A stretch of 64,000 nt of DNA from NCBI RefSeq assembly GCF_014207635.1, contig NZ_JACHIE010000005.1, positions 62,001 through 126,000 on the forward strand. Reading direction: 5' to 3'. The position numbers and the translations under genes were made by a program. The stretch is from Acetobacter lovaniensis (GTDB taxonomy: Bacteria > Pseudomonadota > Alphaproteobacteria > Acetobacterales > Acetobacteraceae). The number at the start of each line of letters is the position of its first letter. Positions within the stretch are counted from its first letter, which is position 1. This document shows, piece after piece, positions 54,606 to 63,614 of this stretch. The notes beneath the pieces are model-generated. The model ran no database searches. It saw nothing but the letters and a program-made list of their open reading frames with translations, and was not told the DNA's origin.

Positions 54606-55257
54606 CCTGCTCTGGCGCGCTACGGCTGAAACACTGGAAATGGTTCTGGCCTCCGGAGCGCTGGCGGTTGCTGGTGGCCTGCCGCTGGCTGTGCTGCTTG
54701 TTCTTACGTCCCCTTCGGGGCTGTATCCTCTCCCGCTGTTATCCCGCTTGGTGGGTGGGGTCGTGGATGCGGTGCGGGCTGTACCGTTTATTATTTTGCT
54801 TGTGCTGCTTATTCCCTTCACCCGTATGGTGGTTGGCACGGCATTGGGTACAACGGCTGCTATTGTGCCTTTGTCCATAGCGGCTATTCCCTATTTTGCC
54901 CGTATTGCTGAAGTGTCTTTGCGGGAGGTGGATACCGGGCTGGTGGATGCCGTACGGGCCATGGGGGGCACACGGTGGATGGTCGTGCGCTACGTGCTGT
55001 TGCCAGAAAGTCTGCCGGGGCTGATCTCGGGCTTTACGGTTACGCTGGTAACGCTTGTGGGTGCATCGGCCATGGCGGGGGCCATAGGAGCCGGGGGACT
55101 GGGTGATCTGGCTATCCGGTATGGGTACCAGCGCTTCAACACCACTGTCATGTTCGGGGTTGTGGCCGTGCTGGTGGCTCTGGTTATGGTTTTGCAGGCA
55201 GTGGGTAATTTTCTTGCACACACCTTGCGGCATACAAATTCCGGGCGTGCCGAGTGA
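54586..55257 (+). CDS. metI: Methionine ABC transporter permease
   Basis: About 223 residues from the ATG at 54586 (MSRLILDLLWRATAET), with five or more hydrophobic segments and the BPD_transp_1 coupling motif DAVRAMGGTRWMVVRYVLLPESLPGL. It overlaps the end of metN by 20 bp, completing the metQNI importer. Confidence 0.94.
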   Translation: MSRLILDLLWRATAETLEMVLASGALAVAGGLPLAVLLVLTSPSGLYPLPLLSRLVGGVVDAVRAVPFIILLVLLIPFTRMVVGTALGTTAAIVPLSIAAIPYFARIAEVSLREVDTGLVDAVRAMGGTRWMVVRYVLLPESLPGLISGFTVTLVTLVGASAMAGAIGAGGLGDLAIRYGYQRFNTTVMFGVVAVLVALVMVLQAVGNFLAHTLRHTNSGRAE

Positions 55258-55454
55258 AGGGCAGGGCACTCTGCTCACCCTATGCAGATGCGAGAGGGCA
55301 GGGGGATGAAGCCGAGTCTTTACGTGCATTTATGTGTAGGAAATGGGCTGGAGTGATTTTATTTTTAAAGTTCAGGTAATGTCGGGGCAGGCATGGCCAG
55401 CGGGCTATGAGTCCTGATGCCTGATTTTATATCTTCTTTAGTATAGCAACAAAT

Positions 55455-55485
55455 AAATAGAAAAATAACACTTATTTTTCTATTT
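55455..55485. repeat. Perfect 14-bp AT inverted repeat
   Basis: AAATAGAAAAATAA-CAC-TTATTTTTCTATTT, two perfect 14-bp arms with a 3-base loop. In RNA it would fold as an all-A/U (one G-C) hairpin ending in a U-rich tail. It lies 200 bp after metI and 260 bp before the XRE start. Confidence 0.85.
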
Positions 55486-55564
55486 TCCGGTGCAGGCGTA
55501 CAACGTGCTGGCACAAGAATTCGATCATGGAAAGACATTTTAAAAATTAAGCGCCTGTAATTTG

Positions 55565-55599
55565 TTGCACATGATTTATCCCGTGTTATAATCATAACA
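55565..55599 (+). promoter_or_regulatory. Promoter with overlapping operator for the XRE gene
   Basis: TTGCAC (55565-55570), 16 bp, then a perfect TATAAT (55587-55592). An inverted repeat TGTTAT-AATC-ATAACA (55584-55599) covers the -10 box, a position suited to autoregulation. Confidence 0.6.
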
Positions 55600-55740
55600 G
55601 ACATGCACCACCTTAATTGATTATCTGCTTCCCTCATGGGTTTGAGGAGGAGCAACGTACGCTCTGTGTATTTTGTAATGTGGTACGAATTTTTTCCGGA
55701 AAAGCATTCTGCCACAGCGTGGTAAAATGGAGGAATTAAG

Positions 55741-56109
55741 ATGGCTCCACGGGACTATGTTATCTCGCCGAGTGTTGAACTTGGTCAGCGGATCAAAATT
55801 CTTCGTAAAACTGCGGGCCTTACGCAACAGCAGGTTGCTGATGCCCTAGGTGTGTCACGCCCTGCCATAGCATTCTGGGAAACGGGGCGTGAGGGAAGTG
55901 CGCGCAAGCATATTCCCAAGCTGGCGGCACTGTTGCATGTGGAGCCAGAAGTGTTTCTGACTGGTTATGTGCAGGAAGATATTGACCTGATCGTCTCGCC
56001 TGATGAGCGGGATATGGTCTCACTTTACCGGATGCTTGATGCCTCGCGCAAAGTCTCGGCCCAGAAGTGGATGGAGCGGCAGGCGAGAACAGTCAATCTG
56101 GAGGGGTAA
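55741..56109 (+). CDS. XRE-family (Cro/CI-type) transcriptional regulator
   Basis: 122 residues. An N-terminal HTH_3 domain (about residues 13-68) has GQRIKILRKTAGLTQQQVADALGVSRPAIAFWETG. The C-terminus (SPDERDMVSLYRMLDASRKVSAQKWMERQ) is short and lacks a recognised sensor domain. GGAGGAATTAAG precedes the ATG. It converges with the siderophore receptor; the relation to it is unproven. Confidence 0.88.
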   Translation: MAPRDYVISPSVELGQRIKILRKTAGLTQQQVADALGVSRPAIAFWETGREGSARKHIPKLAALLHVEPEVFLTGYVQEDIDLIVSPDERDMVSLYRMLDASRKVSAQKWMERQARTVNLEG

Positions 56110-56199
56110 TTTTTTTCAGTTATTCTGGCAGTCCGGGAAAACGCTGTTTCCATCGCGTGGACGTTGCAGGTCTGGCGTATGCGCGTGCATCTGGAAACA

Positions 56200-56231
56200 G
56201 GGTTGAGAAGGGAAAAACCCCGACTCAACCC
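56200..56231. terminator. Hairpin between XRE and the siderophore receptor
   Basis: GGGTTGAG pairs with CTCAACCC, with an inner GGG/CCC stem. It lies between convergent genes and is probably a bidirectional stop; no long T-run follows. Confidence 0.55.
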
Positions 56232-56239
56232 TAAATTAT

Positions 56240-58624
56240 TCAGAATTCCATGGAAAGGGTGAAGTGGTAGATGCGCGGGAGACCTGCATAAAGTGTTTCG
56301 GGTGTGTTGGACACCGCGCCGGGCGAGCCTGCAAAAACCGACGCCCAGTACCGTTCGTTTGTGGCGTTGCTGACGCCAAAACGCACCACCCACGGGAACC
56401 GGACAACATTGAAGGCGTAACGCGTGCCAAGGTCCAGCGTGGTGTAGGAGCCTGTATGAAGCGTATTGGTCAGGTTTGCGGCACGGTTGCCCATGTAGTG
56501 CACATTGGCATTGAATGCCCAGCCAGAAGCAAAGGAGCCGAGGGATGCTGGCAGCCGGTAATCCAGCAGCATGTTAGCCTGTAGCGGGGCTGCTCCTATG
56601 ATTTCCTTATTATTATATTTGCTTGTTTTACTATTGATGAGTTCCGCATCAAGCCAGGTTACACCTGCCAGAACAGACAGGTTAGGCAGTACCTCGCCAG
56701 AAATCTGAGCTTCCACACCATAGTTGCGCTGTGTTCCAACGTAACCATATTCCAGCGGCAACTGTGCTCCGGTACCGGGATTGGTGCAGGTAGAGCCGTT
56801 GGGGCAGTAGCTTGCCGCGTATTTTGATGTCATGCGGAAACCTGCAACGTTAAACTGCATTTTCCCGTAGCGGAGTTTGTATCCAACTTCATACTCTTCA
56901 GGGCGGATCAAAGGCTGTGTTTGGTACGCATTGGAATTGGAAGCATTGGCTACAGCGCCGGGCTCGACCGAGCGGGCATAAGTGAAATAAAGGGTCTGAT
57001 TGTCAGTTGGTTTATAGAGCAGGCTGACAGTCGGGCTGAAAGCAGCACTGGCCTGAACGGATTTTTCCAAAGGACTGGGTACTGCTTTGTTTTTGGGGCT
57101 TCTCTGGTCTATCCAGCTCCAGCCCAGTGTGCCTAGAATTGACCAGTGTTTATTAAATGTCACTGTGTCACCAATAATAAAGGACTGTGTTGTGATCCGT
57201 CCTGATTCCCAACGTCCATGATAATAAGGCTGTTTGCCATCGACTTTGATGGGATTGTAGATGCTGGCATGATCGGCCGCCGTTACCGTATTTACGGTTG
57301 TGCCAGGTGTGGTCGGGTTATAGGTCCCTGACATGTAGCCATTTGTACCAATGACCAGATCATGCTTGATAGGGCCTGTATAAACACGCCCGTTAAAATA
57401 CGCCATATTACTGCCGGTACGGAAGTCATTTGCTGTTGCAGCAGCCGTTACAGACTGGGTGTAGCCACCAATATTATTGATAAGCGTATCGTTTGAAGCG
57501 AAAGACTGGCGCGCGGCATCCTGATATAATCCGCCGAGTGTAAAGCTCCAGTCTTTGTTGATCTCGTGCTTGATCTTGGCCAGAAAAGTGTTGGTTTCCA
57601 TATTATAGCCGCTCCAGTCCTGCCCCAGATAGGGTTTGCTCAGGTCCGGAGCAGTGGGGAGGGCGCTGACATAAGACGGAAGCGCTTTTGATGGTGTTTC
57701 CTGCACTGCAAAGCCAGGGGCTGTGCCGCGCTCAACGTAAGTATAATGGCTGGCGTCGAGTTCAATAACGGTTTTGTCATCCAGATGGATGTCAAAGTCA
57801 CCGCTGACCATCTCACGCCGTATCCAACTGTCCTGTGTATAGGCCGTGCCATTGGCATGCAGCATGTTCAGCCGGTAACCAAACCAGCCATTCCTGCCTA
57901 TCCGGCCTGAGATATCACCGTTAACCGTGGGTGTGCCGATGGAATCCACACCAACGGAAAGGCGTTCGGTTCGTCGGTCCGTGGGGCGTTTGAGCGTGTA
58001 TTCAAACATGCCTGCAGGGTTCTGGGGGCCATACATTGCACCGGACAGACCATTGAGCACCTGCAGGTTATCCACCCATTCCCCTGCATAGGGGGTGGTG
58101 GAAACCACGTTCAACCCATCCAGACGGGAGTTGGACCAGACATCGGCCTCAAACCCGCGTGACTGCGGGCGGGAAGTATTGGGGTCCCCGCGAATTTCGA
58201 GCTGAACAGAGGGCAGATACTGCGCCATGTCATTAATGTTGCGGATCTGCTGGTTGACCACAACGTCATGCGGCACACCCATAACGGAGTAGGGCGTATC
58301 CAGTGTGTCCCGGTTTCCCAGTGGGCCAAGATAGACAATCTTGTTCATGTATCTGGCGCTGGTGCCGTCTGCGGCATGGTGACCATGTACATTGATGGTT
58401 TCACCGTTCGAGCCATCCAGAATCCCGGCAATAGGGGCCATGGTTTTGGCTGTTTGAGGGGCGGTGATTTTGGGGGGGGAGGAAGCGGATGCCTTAATGG
58501 AAGTCTGCTTGCCGGTGGTGCTCTGTTGCCCTGGGGTTACAGGTTCTGCCGCCAGTGCTGAAGTCGTGAGCAGTAGCGCGCTAAATGTTCCTGTGGCGAA
58601 AAATATATGGAAACGGTCGTGCAT
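56240..58624 (-). CDS. TonB-dependent siderophore receptor
   Basis: 794-residue outer-membrane receptor. A signal peptide ends near TTSALAA, a proline/alanine/threonine-rich stretch follows, and the plug runs from about residue 100 with RDTLDTPYSVMGVP, PSVQLEIRGD, SRPQSRGFEADVW and NGLSGAMYGPQNPAGMFEY. The barrel ends with IYHFTLSMEF, terminal Phe. Most similar to ferrisiderophore receptors (FhuA/FpvA-like branch). The ligand is unknown. No siderophore biosynthesis or exbBD is nearby. Upstream AT-rich DNA may contain a Fur site, but none was identified. Confidence 0.9.
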   Translation of the reverse strand: MHDRFHIFFATGTFSALLLTTSALAAEPVTPGQQSTTGKQTSIKASASSPPKITAPQTAKTMAPIAGILDGSNGETINVHGHHAADGTSARYMNKIVYLGPLGNRDTLDTPYSVMGVPHDVVVNQQIRNINDMAQYLPSVQLEIRGDPNTSRPQSRGFEADVWSNSRLDGLNVVSTTPYAGEWVDNLQVLNGLSGAMYGPQNPAGMFEYTLKRPTDRRTERLSVGVDSIGTPTVNGDISGRIGRNGWFGYRLNMLHANGTAYTQDSWIRREMVSGDFDIHLDDKTVIELDASHYTYVERGTAPGFAVQETPSKALPSYVSALPTAPDLSKPYLGQDWSGYNMETNTFLAKIKHEINKDWSFTLGGLYQDAARQSFASNDTLINNIGGYTQSVTAAATANDFRTGSNMAYFNGRVYTGPIKHDLVIGTNGYMSGTYNPTTPGTTVNTVTAADHASIYNPIKVDGKQPYYHGRWESGRITTQSFIIGDTVTFNKHWSILGTLGWSWIDQRSPKNKAVPSPLEKSVQASAAFSPTVSLLYKPTDNQTLYFTYARSVEPGAVANASNSNAYQTQPLIRPEEYEVGYKLRYGKMQFNVAGFRMTSKYAASYCPNGSTCTNPGTGAQLPLEYGYVGTQRNYGVEAQISGEVLPNLSVLAGVTWLDAELINSKTSKYNNKEIIGAAPLQANMLLDYRLPASLGSFASGWAFNANVHYMGNRAANLTNTLHTGSYTTLDLGTRYAFNVVRFPWVVRFGVSNATNERYWASVFAGSPGAVSNTPETLYAGLPRIYHFTLSMEF

Positions 58625-58804
58625 GGATCAGGCTCATCCGGGGTAGAGAGGGGCACAAGGGGGATGACTGTTTTGCCGGGCGCGTAAGGGGTCTGTCTAT
58701 ATACGCTCACACATAAACCTATATATGGGCGAATATAACCATCGGGTGGTGCAGGAATGACACACCCGCTCTACCTTCCTCGAAAATGGCGGAAAACCCG
58801 GATT

Positions 58805-59986
58805 TTAATGGTCCAGTGTGCGCAGAGCCAGTGCCGCGGCTGTGGCGACATCCCGACGTAGGGCGACCACATTGCCTTGCCCATGCGGGTGTACGCGGTT
58901 TGTCAGAATCATCACAAAACTACGGGTGTTGGGCACCAGCCAGAGGGACGTGCCGGTAAAACCGGTATGGCCAAAAGAGGAGGAAGGAAAGTAAGCCCCA
59001 CGGGCCGTCGAGTAATGGGTTGCTATATCCCACCCCAACCCGCGCAGGTCGGTTTTGCCAGCGGGTTGCTGGGGGGTGGACATAAGGTAGAGGGTTTCTG
59101 CCTGTAGCGGAAAAGCCGAGGGCAGGCCCGCCAGCTTGTTCAGCATGGCCTGTGTGTAAGCGACTGTATCCTGCGCGCAGGAAAACAGCCCCGCATGCCC
59201 TGCGACCCCACCCATGCGCCGGGTTGTTGGGTCGTGTACAATGCCGCGCAGCATATGCCCGCTTTCATCATATTGTGTGGGCGCGATAATACTTAGGTAT
59301 GATGGGGCAGGAAGAAAAAAAGAATTGTGTAAACCAAGGGGGTTAAGAACATGCTCCATGGCATATGTGGCAAGGGTCTGGCCAGACAGATGCTCCACAA
59401 TCAGGCCCAGCGTGATAAAGTTGAGGTCGCTATATACAAACTGTTCGCCTGGCGGGGTTTGGGGCGCGCTGTTCATGAGCATCTGCACCCCTCTCTGCTT
59501 GCCCTGCCATGCAAAACTCAGGTCCAGATCGGGCGCAAGACCGGAATAGTGCGTGAGAAGCTGGCGGATGGTAATGTCCTGCTTGCCATTAGCCGCAAAT
59601 GCGGGAAGGTAATGGCAGGCCGGTGTATCCAGCGCGATAAGGCCCCGCTCATAAAACTGCATGACCGAAGGAGCCGTTATCAGAACCTTGGTCAGGGAGG
59701 CCATGTCAAAAATGGTATCCCATGTCATGGCTTCCTCTTGGGGGAGCAGACTGCGCTGCCCAAAAACACCGCGCCACACCATGCGGCCTTCATGGCCTAT
59801 GGCGGCAACGGCTCCGGGCATTTTGCCATTCTGTATGGCCTTGCGGAAAATCTCTTCCACCGGGGCAAAGGGGGCGGACGGGGTTTGCTGGGCATAAGCC
59901 GGGTGGTACAGACCCGCAAGGCAGGCGGCCTGCGCCAGCCCTGCATGCAGGGCTTTGCGGCGGGTCAGCAGGGTGCGCAAGGGCAT
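58805..59986 (-). CDS. Beta-lactamase-family serine hydrolase
   Basis: 393 residues of the class C beta-lactamase/DD-peptidase-like family. The catalytic motif SLTK is at residues 97-100, the second element YSDLN near residue 185, and the HTGFTG third element near residue 340. A signal with a double arginine (TRRKALHAG) and a hydrophobic stretch to about residue 32 suggests export, possibly by Tat. Substrate could be a peptide or ester; antibiotic resistance is not implied. The first codon is the ATG at 59986. Confidence 0.87.
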   Translation of the reverse strand: MPLRTLLTRRKALHAGLAQAACLAGLYHPAYAQQTPSAPFAPVEEIFRKAIQNGKMPGAVAAIGHEGRMVWRGVFGQRSLLPQEEAMTWDTIFDMASLTKVLITAPSVMQFYERGLIALDTPACHYLPAFAANGKQDITIRQLLTHYSGLAPDLDLSFAWQGKQRGVQMLMNSAPQTPPGEQFVYSDLNFITLGLIVEHLSGQTLATYAMEHVLNPLGLHNSFFLPAPSYLSIIAPTQYDESGHMLRGIVHDPTTRRMGGVAGHAGLFSCAQDTVAYTQAMLNKLAGLPSAFPLQAETLYLMSTPQQPAGKTDLRGLGWDIATHYSTARGAYFPSSSFGHTGFTGTSLWLVPNTRSFVMILTNRVHPHGQGNVVALRRDVATAAALALRTLDH

Positions 59987-60013
59987 GTCGGGTTCTCCGG
60001 GCCAGAAAAGGGA

Positions 60014-60694
60014 TCAGGAAGGTGCCACAACATGGCGGAAGGTTATGTTGTAGCGCGTCAGCCCCGTGATCGGGTGCGGGGCAGGGGCAAGCCCTTTAAT
60101 ACCGTGGTAGTGCAGGCGGGCAGGGCCACCCCAGACCAGAACATCCCCATGCTCCAGGGCAAATGTGCGCACCCTGTCGCGCCGGTTTTGTCCACCCCAC
60201 ATAAAAATACCAGTCCGCCCGAGCGAGAGTGAAACAACAGGCTGCTTCATGTCCCCTTCATCCCTGTCCTGATGCAGCCCCATATGGGCACCATCCTGAT
60301 AACAGTTGAGCAGGCAGGCATTGGGGGTAAAACCGGGATACCCGGCTGTTTGTGCGGCATTGCGTGCAAGGGCAAAAAGGCTGGCAGGCATGGCAGGCCA
60401 TGGTTGCTGGCTCAGCGGATCCACTGGGGTGTAAGTGTAGCCCTGCGTGGAACTGACCCAGCCCAGTGCTCCGCAACTGGTCATGGCGGCAGACATGGTG
60501 CCCCCACCGGGAGTGTGCATGTGGCGGAAAGGTGCCTGTTCGGCTACCGCATGCAAAGCCTGTAAATAAATGGCGGCAGAAGACGCGACAAACTGGCGCA
60601 GGAGCAGGGCGCCGGGTTCGAGAACCTCTCGGTCGGGGCGGTTGTCTGGCAGCAGCAGGTCCAATTGTCTGGCGGGGTTCTGGGGGTGTGTCAT
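60014..60694 (-). CDS. alkB: AlkB-type 2-oxoglutarate/Fe(II) dioxygenase
   Basis: 226 residues from the ATG at 60694 with AGGAG 5 bp upstream. The HxD iron ligands are in HQDRDEGD, the later histidine in RLHYHGIKG and the 2-oxoglutarate arginine in TRYNITFRHV. PNACLLNCYQDGAHMGLH is the AlkB core. It repairs alkylated bases (1meA, 3meC) by oxidative demethylation. It is 27 bp from the hydrolase on the same strand, perhaps by chance. Confidence 0.94.
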   Translation of the reverse strand: MTHPQNPARQLDLLLPDNRPDREVLEPGALLLRQFVASSAAIYLQALHAVAEQAPFRHMHTPGGGTMSAAMTSCGALGWVSSTQGYTYTPVDPLSQQPWPAMPASLFALARNAAQTAGYPGFTPNACLLNCYQDGAHMGLHQDRDEGDMKQPVVSLSLGRTGIFMWGGQNRRDRVRTFALEHGDVLVWGGPARLHYHGIKGLAPAPHPITGLTRYNITFRHVVAPS

Positions 60695-60808
60695 GGCGGC
60701 TCCTGATGAAAACCGTTTGCGACCCCGCACACTCTTTGGCACAGGACAGAAGAATGCTATCAGCATTGCCAAACACTGCCCCCGCTTGCAAGGAGCCAGA
60801 CAGTCCCC

Positions 60809-61192
60809 ATGCCCCCATCAGCACAGGATATTATGCTTATTGGCGGTATTCCCGCTCTTATCAGTTATCAGGTGCCACACGCGGTTTTTCGGGGGGTATT
60901 TGTCGGGTTGAATGCGGAGGTGGATTTTTTTGCAAGCACCGTCGCCGGGCTGGAACCGCAGGGCGAGGCGGCATTACGGTCCTTTTTGCACCTGTGCCAG
61001 AGCAACCGGCGCTCCCCTTTGCTTTTGAGCGGTGATGCCCAGAAAACCTATCTGCTGGAAGAGATTTATGAGCAGATGGCCGAACCTGCCCGCCAGTGCG
61101 GCATAGATTTGTATGATGTCGTGCGTGAGCAGGTCAGGACTTTTCAGCCCGGTGAGGGAAAATCTGCTCCGGCTATTCTGCTTAGCCTGTAA
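60809..61192 (+). CDS. Uncharacterised 127-residue protein
   Basis: Starts at the ATG at 60809 with AAGGAG 12 bp upstream: MPPSAQDIMLIGGIPAL. No signal peptide or membrane span. It has a hydrophobic first third (LIGGIPALISYQVPHAVFRG), then helical, charged segments. Not recognised. It is divergent from alkB and ends in a strong terminator, which supports a real transcript. Confidence 0.65.
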   Translation: MPPSAQDIMLIGGIPALISYQVPHAVFRGVFVGLNAEVDFFASTVAGLEPQGEAALRSFLHLCQSNRRSPLLLSGDAQKTYLLEEIYEQMAEPARQCGIDLYDVVREQVRTFQPGEGKSAPAILLSL

Positions 61193-61216
61193 GGCAGCGC
61201 CAGTTTCTGAGCCCAT

Positions 61217-61254
61217 AAAAAAAGGGATGCGCCCTGCCGGGAGCATCCCTTTTT
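61217..61254. terminator. Rho-independent terminator
   Basis: AAAAAGGGATGC pairs with GCATCCCTTTTT around a 12-base loop, giving a strong stem with A and T runs on both sides. It is between convergent genes and works for either. Confidence 0.88.
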
Positions 61255-61278
61255 GCTGTGTAGCGTGTGGGCCGGTGT

Positions 61279-62751
61279 TTAGGCCGGTTCTTCCACATTG
61301 TCGTGGTCTGCCACGATGGCTGTCTTTTTGGCTGGATAAAGAGCCGAAACCACAACAACAATAATCACATTGACCCCAAGGGCCAGCAGACCCGTGGAAA
61401 CATTGCCCGAGAACAGGCCAAAGTTAACCGGGTGAATGGGCTTAAGTCCATCCATCCAGCACAGGCTGACCCCAAACACGGTGCCAATCAGCCAGCCTGC
61501 CAGCATGGCCGTGGCGGAAAAGCGTATTTTGAGCAGACCCAGAATAAGTGCGGGAAAGGTCTGGAGAATGAACACGCCGCCAAGGAGCTGGAAGTCAATG
61601 GCGAACTGTGCATTCAAAAACAGCACGCACACCAGAGCGCCCAGTTTGACCACAAGCGAGGTCAGGCGGCTGGTGCGCACAGGGTTTTTCTGAGTAGGGA
61701 GCAGGTTGCTGGTTACAAGGTTTGCTGCCCCAATGGCCATAACGGCTGCGGGTACAAGTGCGCCAACAGCAATGGCTGCCAGACAGAAGCCCGCAAACCA
61801 CGCGGGAAACACTTTCTGGAACAGCATGGGCACAACCATGGAATTATTGGTTGTGATAATTCCAGCGGCATGCGCCATAAAGCCCAGCATGGCAATCAGG
61901 CCCAGCACAATGGTGTAAACGGGCAGGAACACTGCATTCTGGCGAATGGTGTCCGCCGAGCGGGATGCCAGAATACCCGTAAGTGTGTGCGGGTACAAAA
62001 AGGCTGCCAGTGCAGAGGAAAGGGCAAGCGTTGCATAAGGCAGGCCCTGACCGGGTTTGAGCATGGTCTGGGCGTGTTCAACCGAGGTGAAAAGCGCTCC
62101 ATACCCGCCTGTGTGCAGCGGAATGACCGTAACTGCCACAAGCACGGCAATATAGATCATGATATCCTTGATAAATGCGGTCAGGGCCGGGGCATGCAGC
62201 CCACCCAGCCACGTATAGGCGGCCAAGGACAGGAAGGCGATGATCAGGGGCAGGTCCCCCGGCAGCCCAAGTGCCTGAATAACGGTGCGGATCCCAATAA
62301 GCTGCAAGGCAATATAGGGCATGACGGCCACAAGCCCGGTGAGTGCGACAACAACTTCCAGCGCGCGGCTGTCAAAGCGGGCACGCACAATATCGGCGGC
62401 TGTGGCATGCCCGCCTTCACGCGCGATTTTCCACAGTTTGGGCATAACGATAAAAATGAACGGATACACGATAATGGTGTAGGGCAGCGCAAAAAAACCG
62501 TAAGCGCCCGCAGCATAAACCAGTGCAGGTACGGCAATAACGGTATAGGCCGTGTAAAAATCCCCGCCGACCAGAAACCACGTAACCCAGGGGCCAAACT
62601 CACGCCCGCCCAGTGACCATTCCTCATGCGAGGTGGCATTGTTTTTTTTGCTGAACAGCCCGCGTATCCACTGGATGGAAGACCCGATCACAATGGTTGC
62701 GGCAAAGAAAAGGATAAAGACGCCAAGCGCCCATGGATTGATCGTGCTCAC
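61279..62751 (-). CDS. Sodium/solute symporter (SSS), MctP-like monocarboxylate permease
   Basis: 490-residue membrane protein with about 13 hydrophobic segments. The SSS features SLGGREFGPWVTWFLVGGD and FYTAYTVIAVPALVYAAGAYGFFALPYTI are near residues 45-95, typical of the MctP branch, which imports lactate, pyruvate and related monocarboxylates. The start is a GTG at 62751 overlapping the DUF3311 stop. It pairs with DUF3311, a common arrangement for these symporters. Confidence 0.87.
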   Translation of the reverse strand: MSTINPWALGVFILFFAATIVIGSSIQWIRGLFSKKNNATSHEEWSLGGREFGPWVTWFLVGGDFYTAYTVIAVPALVYAAGAYGFFALPYTIIVYPFIFIVMPKLWKIAREGGHATAADIVRARFDSRALEVVVALTGLVAVMPYIALQLIGIRTVIQALGLPGDLPLIIAFLSLAAYTWLGGLHAPALTAFIKDIMIYIAVLVAVTVIPLHTGGYGALFTSVEHAQTMLKPGQGLPYATLALSSALAAFLYPHTLTGILASRSADTIRQNAVFLPVYTIVLGLIAMLGFMAHAAGIITTNNSMVVPMLFQKVFPAWFAGFCLAAIAVGALVPAAVMAIGAANLVTSNLLPTQKNPVRTSRLTSLVVKLGALVCVLFLNAQFAIDFQLLGGVFILQTFPALILGLLKIRFSATAMLAGWLIGTVFGVSLCWMDGLKPIHPVNFGLFSGNVSTGLLALGVNVIIVVVVSALYPAKKTAIVADHDNVEEPA

Positions 62752-62927
62752 GCGCGGTTTCCTTTTTTCCAGACCACCCAGATCAGGACGGATGTCACCG
62801 GAACCCAGGCGAACTGGTACCAGTAAAAGAAGGGAAACCCGAGCAGGACCGGATCGTGCCGATCATACAGCGGTGTCCAGAGCAAACCCAGAAAGGGTAG
62901 CAGAAGGAGGAGGTTGAGATATTTCAT
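62748..62927 (-). CDS. DUF3311 small membrane partner of the SSS permease
   Basis: 59 residues, too short for usual calling: ATG at 62927, preceded on the minus strand by no strong site but followed by a GTGA overlap with the permease start. Two hydrophobic segments (YLNLLLLLPFLGLLW and FFYWYQFAWVPVTSVLIWVVW). This is the DUF3311 pattern; such proteins accompany SSS symporters and are thought to be accessory subunits. Confidence 0.82.
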   Translation of the reverse strand: MKYLNLLLLLPFLGLLWTPLYDRHDPVLLGFPFFYWYQFAWVPVTSVLIWVVWKKGNRA

Positions 62928-63105
62928 TTCGTGAAACCGGGTTATTTTGTTATTTTTGTTCGCAACCGACAGAACATGCCGATGGAAACCGGTCTATGTC
63001 AATTACGCCTGAAGCGATTTCAGGCGAGTATAATCAGAATTGTGTTTTTTGCGCATCAGATATGCCCCTGTTATAACGCGATTGTCATAGGCAGGGGCAG
63101 AAGGG

Positions 63106-63597
63106 TTAGCGCGTGGTGTTGATCTTGCGGTCCTGTATCACTTTGCTCAGGCTGTCTCCGTACTGGCGGTAACTGCCTTCTGGCACGCAGCCCAGTTCCT
63201 CCAGTTCCTCCAGATCAGCCCCCTGATTGATCCACTGCTTGGCTTCACGCGAGTCCAGTGTGGTGGGAATGGGTCGGGCTTCGTACACGACCGGCTGTTC
63301 CGAATCCTCCGCTGCTCCAAAGGACTGAAAACTATCTTCGGCGGGAGCCTTGTTTTCGCTCAGGCTGACCTGCCCGCAGACAACCTGTTTCTTGTCGCTG
63401 TTGGTATGCACACTCAGCCTGCGGAACTTGGGGTGTGCGCTGGAAAAACGCGTTGTCAGCGATTTAAGCGTTTCCTTGACAAAAGGTGATGCTTTTTGGG
63501 CGCTGTTATCCAGCATGGTCTGGGCTGCGGCAGTGTGTTGCACGGCGATGGAACCCAGGCTGGGCAAAATGATGCAAAGCGCGAAAAAACGTTTCAT
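63106..63597 (-). CDS. Exported protein of unknown function
   Basis: 163 residues from the ATG at 63597 (MKRFFALCIILPSLGSIAV) with a signal peptide cleaved near AAAQ. The mature part has VKETLKSLTTRFSSAHPKFRRLSVHTNSDKKQVVCGQVSL, two cysteines (VCGQ and GCVPE), and an acidic middle. Periplasmic location is likely. No known family recognised. Lies 17 bp after anmK on the same strand. Confidence 0.7.
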   Translation of the reverse strand: MKRFFALCIILPSLGSIAVQHTAAAQTMLDNSAQKASPFVKETLKSLTTRFSSAHPKFRRLSVHTNSDKKQVVCGQVSLSENKAPAEDSFQSFGAAEDSEQPVVYEARPIPTTLDSREAKQWINQGADLEELEELGCVPEGSYRQYGDSLSKVIQDRKINTTR

Positions 63598-63614
63598 CAA
63601 GAAGGTCTTTCCTG

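Larger units (their letters stand above)
55258..55740. other. AT-rich intergenic region with palindrome and XRE promoter
   Basis: About 480 bp after metI without a recognisable gene. It holds the long AT palindrome at 55455-55485 and a promoter/operator at 55565-55599 for the XRE gene. Confidence 0.6.

Noticed and set aside
58805..59986. Serine hydrolase as an antibiotic-resistance beta-lactamase
   Set aside because: SxxK and YxN motifs are shared with many esterases and DD-peptidases; nothing in context supports resistance.
61267..62616. 449-residue plus-strand ORF over the SSS permease
   Set aside because: Antisense of a clear membrane transporter; its own translation is low-complexity and polar with no domain.
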